A stretch of 60,096 nucleotides of DNA, from positions 1-60,096 of IMG/VR virus record IMGVR_UViG_3300020450_000024; one strand, given 5' to 3'. The position numbers and the translations under genes are program-made. The stretch is from a virus. Position 1 is the first letter of the stretch. Each line of letters begins with the position of its first letter. The notes beneath the pieces are model-generated. The model saw only the letters and a list, made by a program, of their open reading frames with translations. It ran no database searches and had not been told where the DNA came from. Positions 14,119-23,044 of the stretch are shown here, piece after piece.

Positions 14119-16281
14119 ATGGCAGTACAAGTTGACATTCCAGGAGTAGGTGCGGTTATAGCCAAAAATGCGGCACAAGAGGATACACTTAAAGAAATCC
14201 TTAAAGCATTAAAGAGCCGTGGCGGTACCGGTGGCGGAGGATCTGGCGGCGGACAAGGCGCAGGAGCCGGTGGAATGGGTCCTAACATGAAGAAAGCCAA
14301 TAAGGAAACTGGCGAATTCAGTAAAAAGATTGGGGAAACAACTACACTTGTTGATGATTTTGGTAGCGGATTAAGAAAAGCAACCAAAGGATTACTAGGT
14401 TTTGCCGGAGACTTACTAGGTTCAGCATACGATTTTGGAGAAACATTACTATTCACTGGTAATAGAATGAGTGATCTAGCAGGTGCTATACCGCTTGTTG
14501 GAGGGCCTTTAGGATCTTTAGTTGGATTAGCAGAGGGACTAGTAGATAATTTTAGAAACTTATCAGAATCAGGTGCTGGATTTTCAAACAACATTTTCAA
14601 TATTGCTAGAGCGGCCGCAAATGCAGAAATGCCATTAGGAATGTTTGCAGAAACAGTAGCAAACAATTCTAATGAATTGTCAAGGCTAGGAGGCAGTGTT
14701 ACAGAAGGTGCTAAACGTTTTGGTAGAATCAGTAAAAATTTAAGAACTAGCGAACAAGATTTCTTAGGCATGGGTTATACCATGGAAGGTGTAAATGAAG
14801 GTTTAATTGCTTATACCGAAGAAATGGCAAGAAGTGGTAGATTACGTGGAATGAGTGATGCACAATTGACTCAAGGTGCAGGTGTCTACTTAATGGAACT
14901 TGACAAGTTAGCAAAAGTAACAGGTATGACTCGTAAAGAGGCAGAAGCGGCTAGGGTGCAACAGCAAGGCGATGCCAGAATGAGAAATATGATCAATAAG
15001 TTAGAAGGAAAAGCACGAGAAAACTTAACCAACAGTTTAGCATTCTTAGATAATAAAGTGCCTGGACTTTCTGATGCATTTAAAGACTTGGCAGACGGTG
15101 CCGCTCAAACTGAAGAAGGTATGATGTTAATGGCTATGGGCGGTGACGAGTTTGTTAAACTTGCACAAGAAATGGCATCAGGTGAACTTGATCCTGCAGA
15201 ACTTAACAACAGGTTGATGGAACTTGCTCCACTTATTGAAAAGAATACAAAGAATATGAGTGATGCACAGTTACAAGCACTAGAACAAACTAATCCTGCA
15301 TTATACAAAATTTTAAGTAGTAACTCAGACCTATTAGCATTAACTAAAAAAGATGCTGAAAAGATTGCAGAAGAGAATAAATCAAGAGACGGTGTAACAC
15401 AATCATTAGCACAGGTAGAACAGAACCTTGCAACTATTAGAGGTAACTTATTTTCAGCATTTTTAGAAAGTGATATATTTAAAATGGTTACTGATGCACT
15501 TGGCGATTTAATGCCTAAGACGGAAGATGTAAGTGTAATGATGGAAAAATTAAAACCTCATGTAGAATCAGTCATAGAAAGTTTTACAAAATTTGTAAAT
15601 GACTTTATGGCAGATCCCGCAGGCACGTTTGAAAAGATTGTAGATAATATCAAGACTTATGTGTCAGACTTCTTCTCAAGTATGTTTGATGGTTTAGGAA
15701 CTAAGATTGCCACAGGTATATTAGCAGGATTGTTACTAATGGTTACAGGTGTTATAACAGGACCGTTCTTAGCCATTGGAGCAGGATTGGCATTGATATT
15801 TGGTGCAGACAAAATACTAGAATTAGGTAACAAATATATTTGGGAACCAATAAAAGGTATGTTTGGTTGGTTAGGAGATTGGTTTGGAAGTTTATGGGAA
15901 TCAATAAAAGGTTTTGGTAGTAAACTTAATCCGTTAAATTGGTTTGGTGGAGATGACGAAGAACAAGAGCAAAAAGTATCAGAAGCATACGAACCTGATG
16001 CTCCTTCAATTAAAAAAGCGGCAATGTCTGTGCCAGATACTGACACAACTGTTACCAAAGTTTCCGCAGAAGATGTAGATGCGGCACTCAAAGCATCAAA
16101 AGAAAATGATAAGAAGGTCAAAGAGCAGGCCAATAAGGCAATGGCTGATTCTAACAAGTCGGTAAATACTAACGAAAGCGGTAATATGCAGTTAGCACTT
16201 TTACAAGAACAAAATGAATTGCTACGTGCATTACTAAGAACAACAAAGAGTAACACTTCGGATATGTATTCGAGTGCATAA
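14119..16281 (+). CDS. Putative tail tape-measure / baseplate hub protein (720 aa)
   Basis: The protein has a short N-terminal domain, then a Gly-rich linker (residues ~35-55), a long mainly helical body with many Asn/Glu/Lys/Leu positions, and two adjacent hydrophobic segments at about residues 525-560 ('ATGILAGLLLMVTGVITGPF' and 'AIGAGLALIFGA'). A Trp-rich stretch follows ('MFGWLGDWFGSLWESIKGFG'), then a charged C-terminus predicted to form a coiled coil ('QLALLQEQNELLRALLR'). Long helices, membrane-like segments and a position beside the gp26-like hub-assembly gene and portal fit a tape-measure protein (T4 gp29, 590 aa). I see no direct sequence match to T4 gp29, so this is a functional inference. 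Confidence 0.6.
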   Translation: MAVQVDIPGVGAVIAKNAAQEDTLKEILKALKSRGGTGGGGSGGGQGAGAGGMGPNMKKANKETGEFSKKIGETTTLVDDFGSGLRKATKGLLGFAGDLLGSAYDFGETLLFTGNRMSDLAGAIPLVGGPLGSLVGLAEGLVDNFRNLSESGAGFSNNIFNIARAAANAEMPLGMFAETVANNSNELSRLGGSVTEGAKRFGRISKNLRTSEQDFLGMGYTMEGVNEGLIAYTEEMARSGRLRGMSDAQLTQGAGVYLMELDKLAKVTGMTRKEAEAARVQQQGDARMRNMINKLEGKARENLTNSLAFLDNKVPGLSDAFKDLADGAAQTEEGMMLMAMGGDEFVKLAQEMASGELDPAELNNRLMELAPLIEKNTKNMSDAQLQALEQTNPALYKILSSNSDLLALTKKDAEKIAEENKSRDGVTQSLAQVEQNLATIRGNLFSAFLESDIFKMVTDALGDLMPKTEDVSVMMEKLKPHVESVIESFTKFVNDFMADPAGTFEKIVDNIKTYVSDFFSSMFDGLGTKIATGILAGLLLMVTGVITGPFLAIGAGLALIFGADKILELGNKYIWEPIKGMFGWLGDWFGSLWESIKGFGSKLNPLNWFGGDDEEQEQKVSEAYEPDAPSIKKAAMSVPDTDTTVTKVSAEDVDAALKASKENDKKVKEQANKAMADSNKSVNTNESGNMQLALLQEQNELLRALLRTTKSNTSDMYSSA

Positions 16282-16289
16282 GGAATAAA

Positions 16290-18026
16290 ATGAGTTGGAA
16301 GAGATATTTTACACCAGTTGAACAAGGAACAGGAACTGGAAATAATTACAGTCCAATAAATGGACGTGGGCAGGGACCAGGACCTGCAAGGTCAAACTAT
16401 TCATCATATCTTCCAGATGTATATGTAGGAAGTCCAAACCGTATTGAAAGATATGGACAATATAATGTAATGGACAACGACAGTGAGGTAAATGCCGCAC
16501 TAGATATACTTGCAGAATTTTGTTCACAAGAGAATGAACAAAACAGAACATCATTTAAAATTAACTTTAAACAAAAAGCAACTAACAGTGAAATAACTGT
16601 TTTACAAAAATACTTACAGCAATGGTGTAAATTAAACGATTTTGGAACAAAAATGTTCCGTATGTTAAGAAATGTATTCAAGTACGGTGATGCATTTTTT
16701 ATTAGAGATCCAGAAACTAAAAAGTGGTTTCATGTTGATCCAGCAAAAGTTACACGTATTATTGTAAATGAATCAGAAGGCAAGAAGCCAGAACAATATA
16801 TCATAAGAGATGTAAACTTAAACTTCAGAGAACAAGTTGCAACAACACCTTATACCACTAATGGTAACGTTACAGGAGGCGGTGACGGATACTTAACAGG
16901 CGGTGTAAGAGGTATGGTTGGAAACGCACAACAACAAAGCGGAAGTAGATTTGGCACAGAACAAAGAGAAGTAGCCATTGATGCAGAACACATTGTACAT
17001 TTAAGTTTAAGCGAAGGACTAGACAACAATTATCCTTTTGGTAATTCATTATTAGAAAGTATTTTCAAAGTTTACAAACAAAAAGAATTATTAGAAGACG
17101 CAATTATTATTTACAGAACACAAAGAGCACCTGAACGTAGAGTGTTTTACATTGACGTAGGTAATATGCCATCACACCTTGCAATGCAATTTGTTGAACG
17201 TGTTAAAACAGAAATACATCAAAGACGTATTCCTAGTTCATCAGGTGGTTCAACAAACGTAATTGACAGTGCATACAATCCTTTATCAACAAATGAAGAT
17301 TACTTCTTTCCGCAAACAGCAGAAGGACGTGGATCTAAAGTTGAAACATTACCAGGTGGTACTAATTTAGGTGAGATTGATGATCTTAAATATTTTACAA
17401 ACAAATTAATTAGAGGCTTACGTATTCCTAGTTCATATTTGCCAAGTGCGGCACAAGATGAAGGACAAAGTCAGTTTAATGACGGCAGAGTAGGTACAGC
17501 ATATATTCAAGAATTAAGATTTAACAAGTATTGTGAACGTTTACAAAACCTAGTAACAGAAGAATTTGATCAAGAATTCAAACGTTACTTACTAGAAAAG
17601 GGTGCAAATGTTGACTTTGCTATGTTTGACTTAGAATTACAGACTCCACAAAACTTTGCAAGTTACAGACAAAGTGAATTAGATAATCAACGTATTGGAA
17701 CGTTTACACAAATACAGGCAATTCCATTTATATCAAATAGATATGCAATGAAACGTTTCTTAGGTATGACAGCAGAAGAACTTGCAGAGAACGAACGTTA
17801 TTGGAGAGAAGAGAACGATGAAAATCTTAAGGCTCCTCCAACAGACGCCGCAGGTGAAATGCGTGGCGTTGGCGTAAGTGGTGCAGGTATTACTGCTGAC
17901 TTGGGTGGAACTGAAGAAGTAGATCCAGAAGCAGAGCCAGATCCAGTAGCAGGCGGAGAAGCAACACCTCCAGACACAGCAACAGGTCAACCACTAGGCG
18001 GTGGTGGCGGTACTCCACAGCAATAA
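16290..18026 (+). CDS. gp20: Portal vertex protein gp20
   Basis: A 578-aa protein; ATG at 16290 with AAGGA overlapping the upstream stop. T4 gp20 (524 aa) features are clear: 'MDNDSEVNAALDILAEFC', 'VFKYGDAFFI', 'RAPERRVFYIDVGNMP', 'YLPSAAQDEGQSQFNDGR' and 'TPQNFASYRQSELDNQR'. The dodecameric portal is the gate for DNA packaging and the base for neck attachment. The C-terminal ~70 residues are an acidic Gly/Pro/Glu-rich tail. It is followed by prohead genes in T4 order (small protein, protease, scaffold, capsid). Confidence 0.95.
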   Translation: MSWKRYFTPVEQGTGTGNNYSPINGRGQGPGPARSNYSSYLPDVYVGSPNRIERYGQYNVMDNDSEVNAALDILAEFCSQENEQNRTSFKINFKQKATNSEITVLQKYLQQWCKLNDFGTKMFRMLRNVFKYGDAFFIRDPETKKWFHVDPAKVTRIIVNESEGKKPEQYIIRDVNLNFREQVATTPYTTNGNVTGGGDGYLTGGVRGMVGNAQQQSGSRFGTEQREVAIDAEHIVHLSLSEGLDNNYPFGNSLLESIFKVYKQKELLEDAIIIYRTQRAPERRVFYIDVGNMPSHLAMQFVERVKTEIHQRRIPSSSGGSTNVIDSAYNPLSTNEDYFFPQTAEGRGSKVETLPGGTNLGEIDDLKYFTNKLIRGLRIPSSYLPSAAQDEGQSQFNDGRVGTAYIQELRFNKYCERLQNLVTEEFDQEFKRYLLEKGANVDFAMFDLELQTPQNFASYRQSELDNQRIGTFTQIQAIPFISNRYAMKRFLGMTAEELAENERYWREENDENLKAPPTDAAGEMRGVGVSGAGITADLGGTEEVDPEAEPDPVAGGEATPPDTATGQPLGGGGGTPQQ

Positions 18027-18027
18027 G

Positions 18028-18035
18028 GCTAAATA
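18028..18035 (+). promoter_or_regulatory. Late promoter 5 nt before an ATG (leaderless arrangement)
   Basis: GCTAAATA followed by 5 nt (ATTAT) and the ATG at 18041. The expected late start site would fall on or next to the A of the ATG. Confidence 0.5.
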
Positions 18036-18040
18036 ATTAT

Positions 18041-18283
18041 ATGATACTGCGAGAGTTATTTTATTTTGATAAAGAATCACTGGAACCTATAGAAGATAAG
18101 TCCTATGATGCTTCTATGGACGACAGTATCATGAAGAAAAGTGATACAAGAAAGACACGCCTAACACTACGCCAAATCAATAAGGCTCGATTAGCATCTG
18201 AACTACATAAAGAAGAGCAGGAGAAAGATTTAGATTTCGTAAGACAAATGTACGGAATTGCCGCTAATACAGCCGAGGTGTAG
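18041..18283 (+). CDS. Small head-cluster protein, possible gp67-like prohead core protein
   Basis: An 80-aa charged protein. 'KKSDTRKTRLTLRQINKARL' and 'LDFVRQMYG' are its most conserved-looking parts; similar small proteins lie between portal and protease in T4-like cyanophages. T4 has gp67 (80 aa, prohead core) at the same place, so a prohead-core role is reasonable from position and length but not proven by sequence. No good ribosome site precedes the ATG; instead a late promoter ends 5 nt upstream, so the mRNA may be leaderless. Confidence 0.7.
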   Translation: MILRELFYFDKESLEPIEDKSYDASMDDSIMKKSDTRKTRLTLRQINKARLASELHKEEQEKDLDFVRQMYGIAANTAEV

Positions 18284-18286
18284 TAA

Positions 18287-18883
18287 ATGTCAGTAGCATT
18301 CGTGCTAGGAAACGGAACAAGTCGTAAAGACATCCCATTAGAACCATTAAGACAATACGGAAAAATTTATGGTTGCAATGCAATCTATAGAACGTTTGAT
18401 TGCGATTATCTTGTGGCTGTAGATGCCAAAATGGTAATGGAAATTGCACAATCTAACTACCAAATGCGTATTCCTGTATGGACTAATCCAAATAAAACAT
18501 TTAAAGATGTAAAAGGATTAAATTTTTTTAATCCAAGCAAGGGTTGGAGTAGCGGACCTACTGCATTAGACCTTGCTACATATCATCAACATAAAACTTT
18601 TTACTTGTTAGGCTTTGATTTTAAAGGCACAACAGGTACAGGGGGCAACGAGGACAAAGTAAACAACATATATGCTGGTACGTTGAATTACAAAAATGAG
18701 AATGATAATGCTACCTACTATGGCAACTGGGAGCGTCAAACAGGCATTATTGCCCAGAGAAATCATTTAAACAGATATATACGTGTGGTTAAAGATGGGG
18801 AAGATTTTTGTCCTAAGAGTCTTAAAAAGTTTAGCAACTTTACCCATATGACTGTTACAGAGTTCTGTAAGCAGTTCATATAA
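18287..18883 (+). CDS. Conserved protein with Rossmann-like N-terminus, unknown function (198 aa)
   Basis: It begins 'MSVAFVLGNGTSRKDIPLEP' then 'YGKIYGCNAIYRTFDCDYLV' and 'AVDAKMVMEI'. The beta-strand/GNG-loop start, a following 'GCNA' and 'AVDAK' resemble DUF115/MptE-like or sialyltransferase-like folds that bind nucleotides or sugar nucleotides. 'NPSKGWSSGPTALDLATYH' and 'YLLGFDF' are further conserved-looking parts. Related proteins occur in other marine T4-like phages. It sits inside the head-morphogenesis cluster, where such an enzyme-like protein is unexpected. The function is unknown. Confidence 0.6.
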   Translation: MSVAFVLGNGTSRKDIPLEPLRQYGKIYGCNAIYRTFDCDYLVAVDAKMVMEIAQSNYQMRIPVWTNPNKTFKDVKGLNFFNPSKGWSSGPTALDLATYHQHKTFYLLGFDFKGTTGTGGNEDKVNNIYAGTLNYKNENDNATYYGNWERQTGIIAQRNHLNRYIRVVKDGEDFCPKSLKKFSNFTHMTVTEFCKQFI

Positions 18884-18945
18884 TCACATTAAGGTTTCAA
18901 AATAACGCATTTTGAGCCTATATTCCGCGTATTTTCATCATTATA

Positions 18946-18953
18946 TGTAAATA
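18946..18953 (+). promoter_or_regulatory. Late-promoter-like box before the acidic head protein
   Basis: TGTAAATATTACT, the TGTAAATA form also seen at 52574, 44 nt before the ATG at 18998, which itself has a strong GGAGG. Confidence 0.5.
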
Positions 18954-18997
18954 TTACTGACAGCCTTACCAAAAAAACACTTATAGGAGGTATTACA

Positions 18998-19990
18998 ATG
19001 GCAGATCGTAACAAATTCGAAGAAATGCTTGAGAAATTAGTTGCTGAAGACCGTAAAGGTGCTGAAGAATTATTTCACGAGATTGTAGTAGAAAAATCAA
19101 GAACAATTTATGAAAATTTATTAGCAGATGACGTGAAAGAATTAGACGTCGCTGAAGAGAAAAAAGAAGACGAAGCAGTTGACGAAGCATCAAAAGAAGA
19201 TGATGACAAAGAAGTTGACGAAGCGTCTAAAGAATCTGAAGAAGATAAAGTAGAAGAAGCATCTGATGAAGAAAAAGATGAAGAAACTACTGAAGCAACT
19301 GAAGAAGAAAAAACAGAAGAAGGTATTGAAGAGATTACACCTGAAGCACCAGCACCAGAAATGGGCGGCGATCCAGCAGATGACATGATTGATGATGTTG
19401 AAGATGCAATGGATGGCGACAAAGGTGACGAAGACAAAGGTGAAGACGACGAAGATATCGAAGATAGAGTCGTAGATCTTGAAGACGCACTTGACGACCT
19501 TAAGTCTGAATTTGAAAAAATGATGGGCGATAAGGAAGAAAAGGACGATGATGAAGATTCTGAGGAGCCTATGGGTGACATGGGTGACGAAGAAAAGGAA
19601 GATGAGGCTCTTGAGCCAACTTCCGAACTTGGAGTTGAAGAAATGCCAGTAGAATCAACTGATGAAGTTGAGGAAACTGCAAAGTCTCAAACAGAACAAA
19701 TGCGTGAGTATGTTGAAAAAGTGGCTGAGCCAAAAGGTGAAGACCATAAAGCAAAATCACCAGTAGCGGGTAAAAACGATATGGGTGGAAGTGCTTCTAA
19801 CATAGCAGGCGGTTCTGCAGAGGAAAAAGGCGGATCAGCGGCATCACCAAAAGAAGATTCAGCAGGTAACGTGAATGTTCCAGGTGGTAAAGCAAGTAAG
19901 TCTATGAAAGCAGACTCCAAAGGCCATGGTGCTGAGAAAAAAGGCGCAGGCGAAACTGGAACTGATGGCAAAAGCGTCATTGGTTCGTAA
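18998..19990 (+). CDS. Acidic prohead core / scaffold-associated protein (330 aa)
   Basis: ATG at 18998 with TAGGAGG upstream. The N-terminal ~45 residues ('FEEMLEKLVAEDRKGAEELF' then 'HEIVVEKSRTIYENLL') look like the helical segment of T4-type prohead core proteins (gp68-like) at this locus. Residues ~50-230 are extremely rich in Glu, Asp and Lys in short repeats around 'DEASKE'. The C-terminus is Gly/Ser/Ala/Lys-rich. Such highly charged, disordered proteins are typical of T4 prohead cores, which are degraded by gp21 before packaging. It lies directly upstream of gp21. The coding call is firm; the specific gp68 equivalence is inferred. Confidence 0.7.
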   Translation: MADRNKFEEMLEKLVAEDRKGAEELFHEIVVEKSRTIYENLLADDVKELDVAEEKKEDEAVDEASKEDDDKEVDEASKESEEDKVEEASDEEKDEETTEATEEEKTEEGIEEITPEAPAPEMGGDPADDMIDDVEDAMDGDKGDEDKGEDDEDIEDRVVDLEDALDDLKSEFEKMMGDKEEKDDDEDSEEPMGDMGDEEKEDEALEPTSELGVEEMPVESTDEVEETAKSQTEQMREYVEKVAEPKGEDHKAKSPVAGKNDMGGSASNIAGGSAEEKGGSAASPKEDSAGNVNVPGGKASKSMKADSKGHGAEKKGAGETGTDGKSVIGS

Positions 19991-20005
19991 TATTAGGAAC
20001 GGATA

Positions 20006-20641
20006 GTGGTGTTAAACTTACGTGAGAACTTGACATTCGACCAAGCGAAGATGGTCGTTGAAACTACTGAGAACGATAAGGGAGGCAAAGACCTTTACCT
20101 AAAAGGTATTTGTATTCAAGGTGGCGTTAGAAACGCAAACCAAAGAGTGTATCCTGTAAGCGAGATTAGTAGGGCTGTCAACACTCTCAACGATCAAATA
20201 AGCGGAGGATACAGTGTTCTTGGCGAAGTTGATCATCCAGAAGGACTTAATATTAACCTAGACAGAGTAAGCCATATGATCACAGAGATGTGGACAGATG
20301 GACCAAATGGCTATGGAAAGATGAAGATATTACCTACACCGATGGGAGTCCTAGTTAAAACAATGCTGGAAAGCGGAGTTAAATTAGGGGTCTCATCAAG
20401 AGGTTCAGGGAATGTTAGCGAAGACGGAAGCAATACGGTTTCAGATTTTGAAATCATTACTGTGGACGTAGTAGCACAACCAAGTGCTCCTGGTGCCTAT
20501 CCGACACCAATATATGAGCATTTACTAAATGCCCGTGGTGGGTATCAGGCTTTAAATTTGGCTAAAGAGGTCCAAGGCGATCAAAAGGCACAGAAGTACA
20601 TCAAAGAATCTTTAATGAATGTTATTAAAGGTTTGAAATAA
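20006..20641 (+). CDS. gp21: Prohead core scaffold and protease gp21
   Basis: A 211-aa protein starting with GTG at 20006 (AGGA 7 nt upstream). It matches the T4 gp21 prohead protease: 'NANQRVYP' (residues 43-50), 'LGEVDHPE' with catalytic His77, 'GPNGYGKMKILPTPMG' and 'GVSSRGSGN' with the catalytic Ser at 130-131. The fold is related to herpesvirus assemblins. It cleaves the scaffold and the N-terminus of the major capsid protein at motifs of the L/I-x-E type. It lies next to gp22 and gp23, as in T4. Confidence 0.93.
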   Translation: MVLNLRENLTFDQAKMVVETTENDKGGKDLYLKGICIQGGVRNANQRVYPVSEISRAVNTLNDQISGGYSVLGEVDHPEGLNINLDRVSHMITEMWTDGPNGYGKMKILPTPMGVLVKTMLESGVKLGVSSRGSGNVSEDGSNTVSDFEIITVDVVAQPSAPGAYPTPIYEHLLNARGGYQALNLAKEVQGDQKAQKYIKESLMNVIKGLK

Positions 20642-20651
20642 GGAGAACCAG

Positions 20652-21749
20652 ATGTTAGACGCTTTAAAATCACTTTTTGAAACGAATGCAATTTCAGAAG
20701 AGATCAAGAATGACATCGAAGAGGCTTGGAATGCCAAAGTTAAAGAAAATCAAATGCAAATCACTGCTGAGTTGCGTGAGGAATTTGCATCTAAATACGA
20801 ACACGATAAAGCCAACATGGTTGAAGCCGTGGAAAAAATGTTAGATGAAAAACTAAACGAAGAAATTTCAGAGTTTGCAGAAGATAGAAAAAAACTTGCT
20901 GAAGCCAGAGCAAAGTACCATGTAGCAATGCGTGAAAACGCAGACCTACTTAAAGGCTTTGTAATGGAACAGTTAGGCAAAGAAGTTTCTGAACTACATG
21001 AAGACCAAAAAGTAATGGCAAGTAAATTTGGCAAACTTGAGGAATTTGTAGTTGATGCTCTTGCAAAAGAAATTGCTGAGTTCCACGAAGACAAAAAAGA
21101 TTTGGCAGAAACGAAGGTTAGATTAATTCGTGAAGCCAAAGAACATTTAAGTAAAGTAAAACAATCCTTCATCGAAAAAGGTGCTAAAGTTGTCGAAAAA
21201 ACAGTTGCTAAAACATTGAACAATGAAATTAGTCAATTGAAAGAAGACATCGACACAGCACGTAGAAATGACTTCGGTCGTAAAATTTTCGAGACATTTG
21301 CAGAAGAGTATAGCAATTCATACATGAATGAGAAAAGCGAAACTGCAAAACTACTTAAAGTAGTTGATCTGAAGGATAAACAACTTGCGGAAGCAAAAGC
21401 GAATGCTGAGGAAAAAGCAAAATTAGTTGAAAGCAAAGATGCTGAAATTAAAAATGCTGTTGAAACCGCAAAGAGAAAAGAAACAATTTCTGAACTAGTT
21501 GCTCCTTTGAGCAAAGAACAGAAAGAGATTATGCAAGACTTACTAGAGTCAGTAGAAACTGAAAAGTTACAAGGACACTTTAACAAGTACCTTTCTGCTG
21601 TAATCGATGGCAAGTCAGTAGCAAAGAAGGCGACACTTACCGAGGCAAAAGAAATTACAGGCGATAAAGAAGAAAATAGTTCGAGTGCAAGTGATTCTGC
21701 AAAAGTTGATAATGTTGTAGATATTAGAAGACTTGCAGGATTAAAATAA
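20652..21749 (+). CDS. gp22: Prohead scaffold protein gp22
   Basis: A 365-aa, strongly helical, Glu/Lys/Ala-rich protein preceded by AAGGAGA. Opening 'MLDALKSLFETNAISEEIK' and the pattern 'EAWNAKVKE', 'ELREEFASKYEHDK' are typical of T4 gp22 (269 aa), the main core scaffold. Internal repeats of the form E-x-H-E-D-x-K occur near residues 80, 117 and 140, consistent with a long coiled coil. The C-terminus ends 'VVDIRRLAGLK', similar to the conserved end seen in cyanophage gp22 proteins. Confidence 0.9.
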   Translation: MLDALKSLFETNAISEEIKNDIEEAWNAKVKENQMQITAELREEFASKYEHDKANMVEAVEKMLDEKLNEEISEFAEDRKKLAEARAKYHVAMRENADLLKGFVMEQLGKEVSELHEDQKVMASKFGKLEEFVVDALAKEIAEFHEDKKDLAETKVRLIREAKEHLSKVKQSFIEKGAKVVEKTVAKTLNNEISQLKEDIDTARRNDFGRKIFETFAEEYSNSYMNEKSETAKLLKVVDLKDKQLAEAKANAEEKAKLVESKDAEIKNAVETAKRKETISELVAPLSKEQKEIMQDLLESVETEKLQGHFNKYLSAVIDGKSVAKKATLTEAKEITGDKEENSSSASDSAKVDNVVDIRRLAGLK

Positions 21750-21759
21750 GGAGAAAATA

Positions 21760-22923
21760 ATGTCAGAACTTTTAGAAAGTAAATGGCAGGATACAAAAGT
21801 TGCGTTGCTCGAAGGCCTAACAGGCAATAAAAAGTCTGTGATGTCCGCTACTCTAGAAAATACTAGAAAGTATTTGGCAGAGGCGGCTACTGCAGGTGCC
21901 ACAGGCGCGGGTAATGTTGCAACTCTTAACAGAGTTATCCTTCCAGTAATTAGACGTGTTATGCCAACGGTTATCGCTAACGAAATCGTAGGTGTACAAC
22001 CAATGACTGGTCCAGTTGGACAAATCCACACACTAAGAGTAAGATATGCAGATTCATTTGATGACGTAACAGCAGGCGAAGAAGCATTATCACCTTTCCA
22101 AATTGGTTTAGGTTACTCAGGTGGCGGATCCACTGATAAAGCAGACGCAACAGCAAACCTAGAAGGTACTGCTGGTAAGCGTTTAAGCATTCAGATCTTA
22201 AAACAAACAGTTGAAGCGAAAACTCGTAAATTGAGTGCTCGTTGGACTTTTGAAGCGGCTCAGGATGCACAAGCACAGCAAGGTATCGATATTGAAGCAG
22301 AAATTATGGCGGCATTAGCCCAAGAAATTACTGCTGAGATCGACCAAGAAGTTCTTAACTCATTAAGAACTTTAGCAGGTGCGGCTGAATCAGACGTTCA
22401 ATACGATCAAAATGCTGTATCAGGTACTGCAACGTTCGTGGGTGATGAACACGCGGCGTTGGCTGTAATGATCAACAGAGCGGCAAACAAAATTGCACAA
22501 CGTACAAGACGTGGTGCTGGTAACTTTGCAGTGGTATCACCGCATACGTTAACAGTTCTTCAGTCAGCAACAACTTCAGCGTTCGCAAGAACAACTGAAG
22601 GTACGTTCGAAGCACCAACTAATACTAAATTAGTAGGTACTTTAAATGGTGCAATGAAAGTTTACGTTGACGCTTATGCATCAGATACTACTGATGTATT
22701 AGTAGGGTACAAAGGAACATCAGAAGCAGATGCGGCGGCGTTCTACTGTCCTTACATTCCATTAATGTCAAGTGGCGTTGTACTTGACCCATCATCTTTC
22801 GAACCAGTTGTGTCTTTCATGACTAGATACGGATATGTTGAGTTAAACAATACTGCTTCTTCATTAGGTAATGCGGCAGACTACCTAGCAAGAGTTAGTG
22901 TAGCAAACGTAACATTCTCGTAA
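21760..22923 (+). CDS. gp23: Major capsid protein gp23
   Basis: A 387-aa protein, AAGGAG upstream. Diagnostic gp23 blocks: 'ANEIVGVQPMTGPVGQIHTL', 'QILKQTVEAKTRKLSARWT', 'FEAAQDAQAQQGIDIEAEI' and 'ITAEIDQEVLNSL'. The N-terminus contains 'RKYLAEAATAG', a plausible gp21 cleavage site after the Glu (inference). It is shorter than T4 gp23 (521 aa), mostly through loss in the middle and C-terminal half, implying a reduced insertion domain. A strong intrinsic terminator follows 18 nt after the stop, as expected for a very highly expressed last gene of a head operon. Confidence 0.96.
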   Translation: MSELLESKWQDTKVALLEGLTGNKKSVMSATLENTRKYLAEAATAGATGAGNVATLNRVILPVIRRVMPTVIANEIVGVQPMTGPVGQIHTLRVRYADSFDDVTAGEEALSPFQIGLGYSGGGSTDKADATANLEGTAGKRLSIQILKQTVEAKTRKLSARWTFEAAQDAQAQQGIDIEAEIMAALAQEITAEIDQEVLNSLRTLAGAAESDVQYDQNAVSGTATFVGDEHAALAVMINRAANKIAQRTRRGAGNFAVVSPHTLTVLQSATTSAFARTTEGTFEAPTNTKLVGTLNGAMKVYVDAYASDTTDVLVGYKGTSEADAAAFYCPYIPLMSSGVVLDPSSFEPVVSFMTRYGYVELNNTASSLGNAADYLARVSVANVTFS

Positions 22924-22940
22924 GAGATTGTAAACTTATT

Positions 22941-22970
22941 AAAAGGGCGGCTTTATGTCGCCCTTTTTTT
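22941..22970 (+). terminator. Strong intrinsic terminator after gp23
   Basis: Stem AAAAGGGCG (22941-22949) / CGCCCTTTT (22959-22967), loop of 9 nt, followed by a T run to 22970. A typical rho-independent terminator. Confidence 0.92.
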
Positions 22971-22974
22971 ATGG

Positions 22975-22992
22975 CCAAAATATCTATTTTGG
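22975..22992. repeat. Perfect 8-bp inverted repeat behind the terminator
   Basis: CCAAAATA-TC-TATTTTGG. The tight 2-nt gap makes a protein-binding palindrome (operator-like) more likely than an RNA hairpin. It lies just before a sigma70-like promoter (23015-23043). Confidence 0.5.
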
Positions 22993-23014
22993 TAAACCTT
23001 TTTGCTTTTTTCGG

Positions 23015-23043
23015 TTGCTTTTTTCTACAAACAATGTTATATT
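23015..23043 (+). promoter_or_regulatory. Sigma70-like promoter for the 23 kb candidate RNA
   Basis: TTGCTT (23015-23020), 17-nt spacer, TATATT (23038-23043). A fair match to the housekeeping promoter, placed right in front of the structured non-coding stretch. Confidence 0.5.
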
Positions 23044-23044
23044 A

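Noticed and set aside
19108-19581. Long Ser-rich frame on the minus strand
   Set aside because: It is the complement of the Glu/Asp-rich acidic protein (GAA/GAT read as TTC/ATC, TCT); composition is an artefact.
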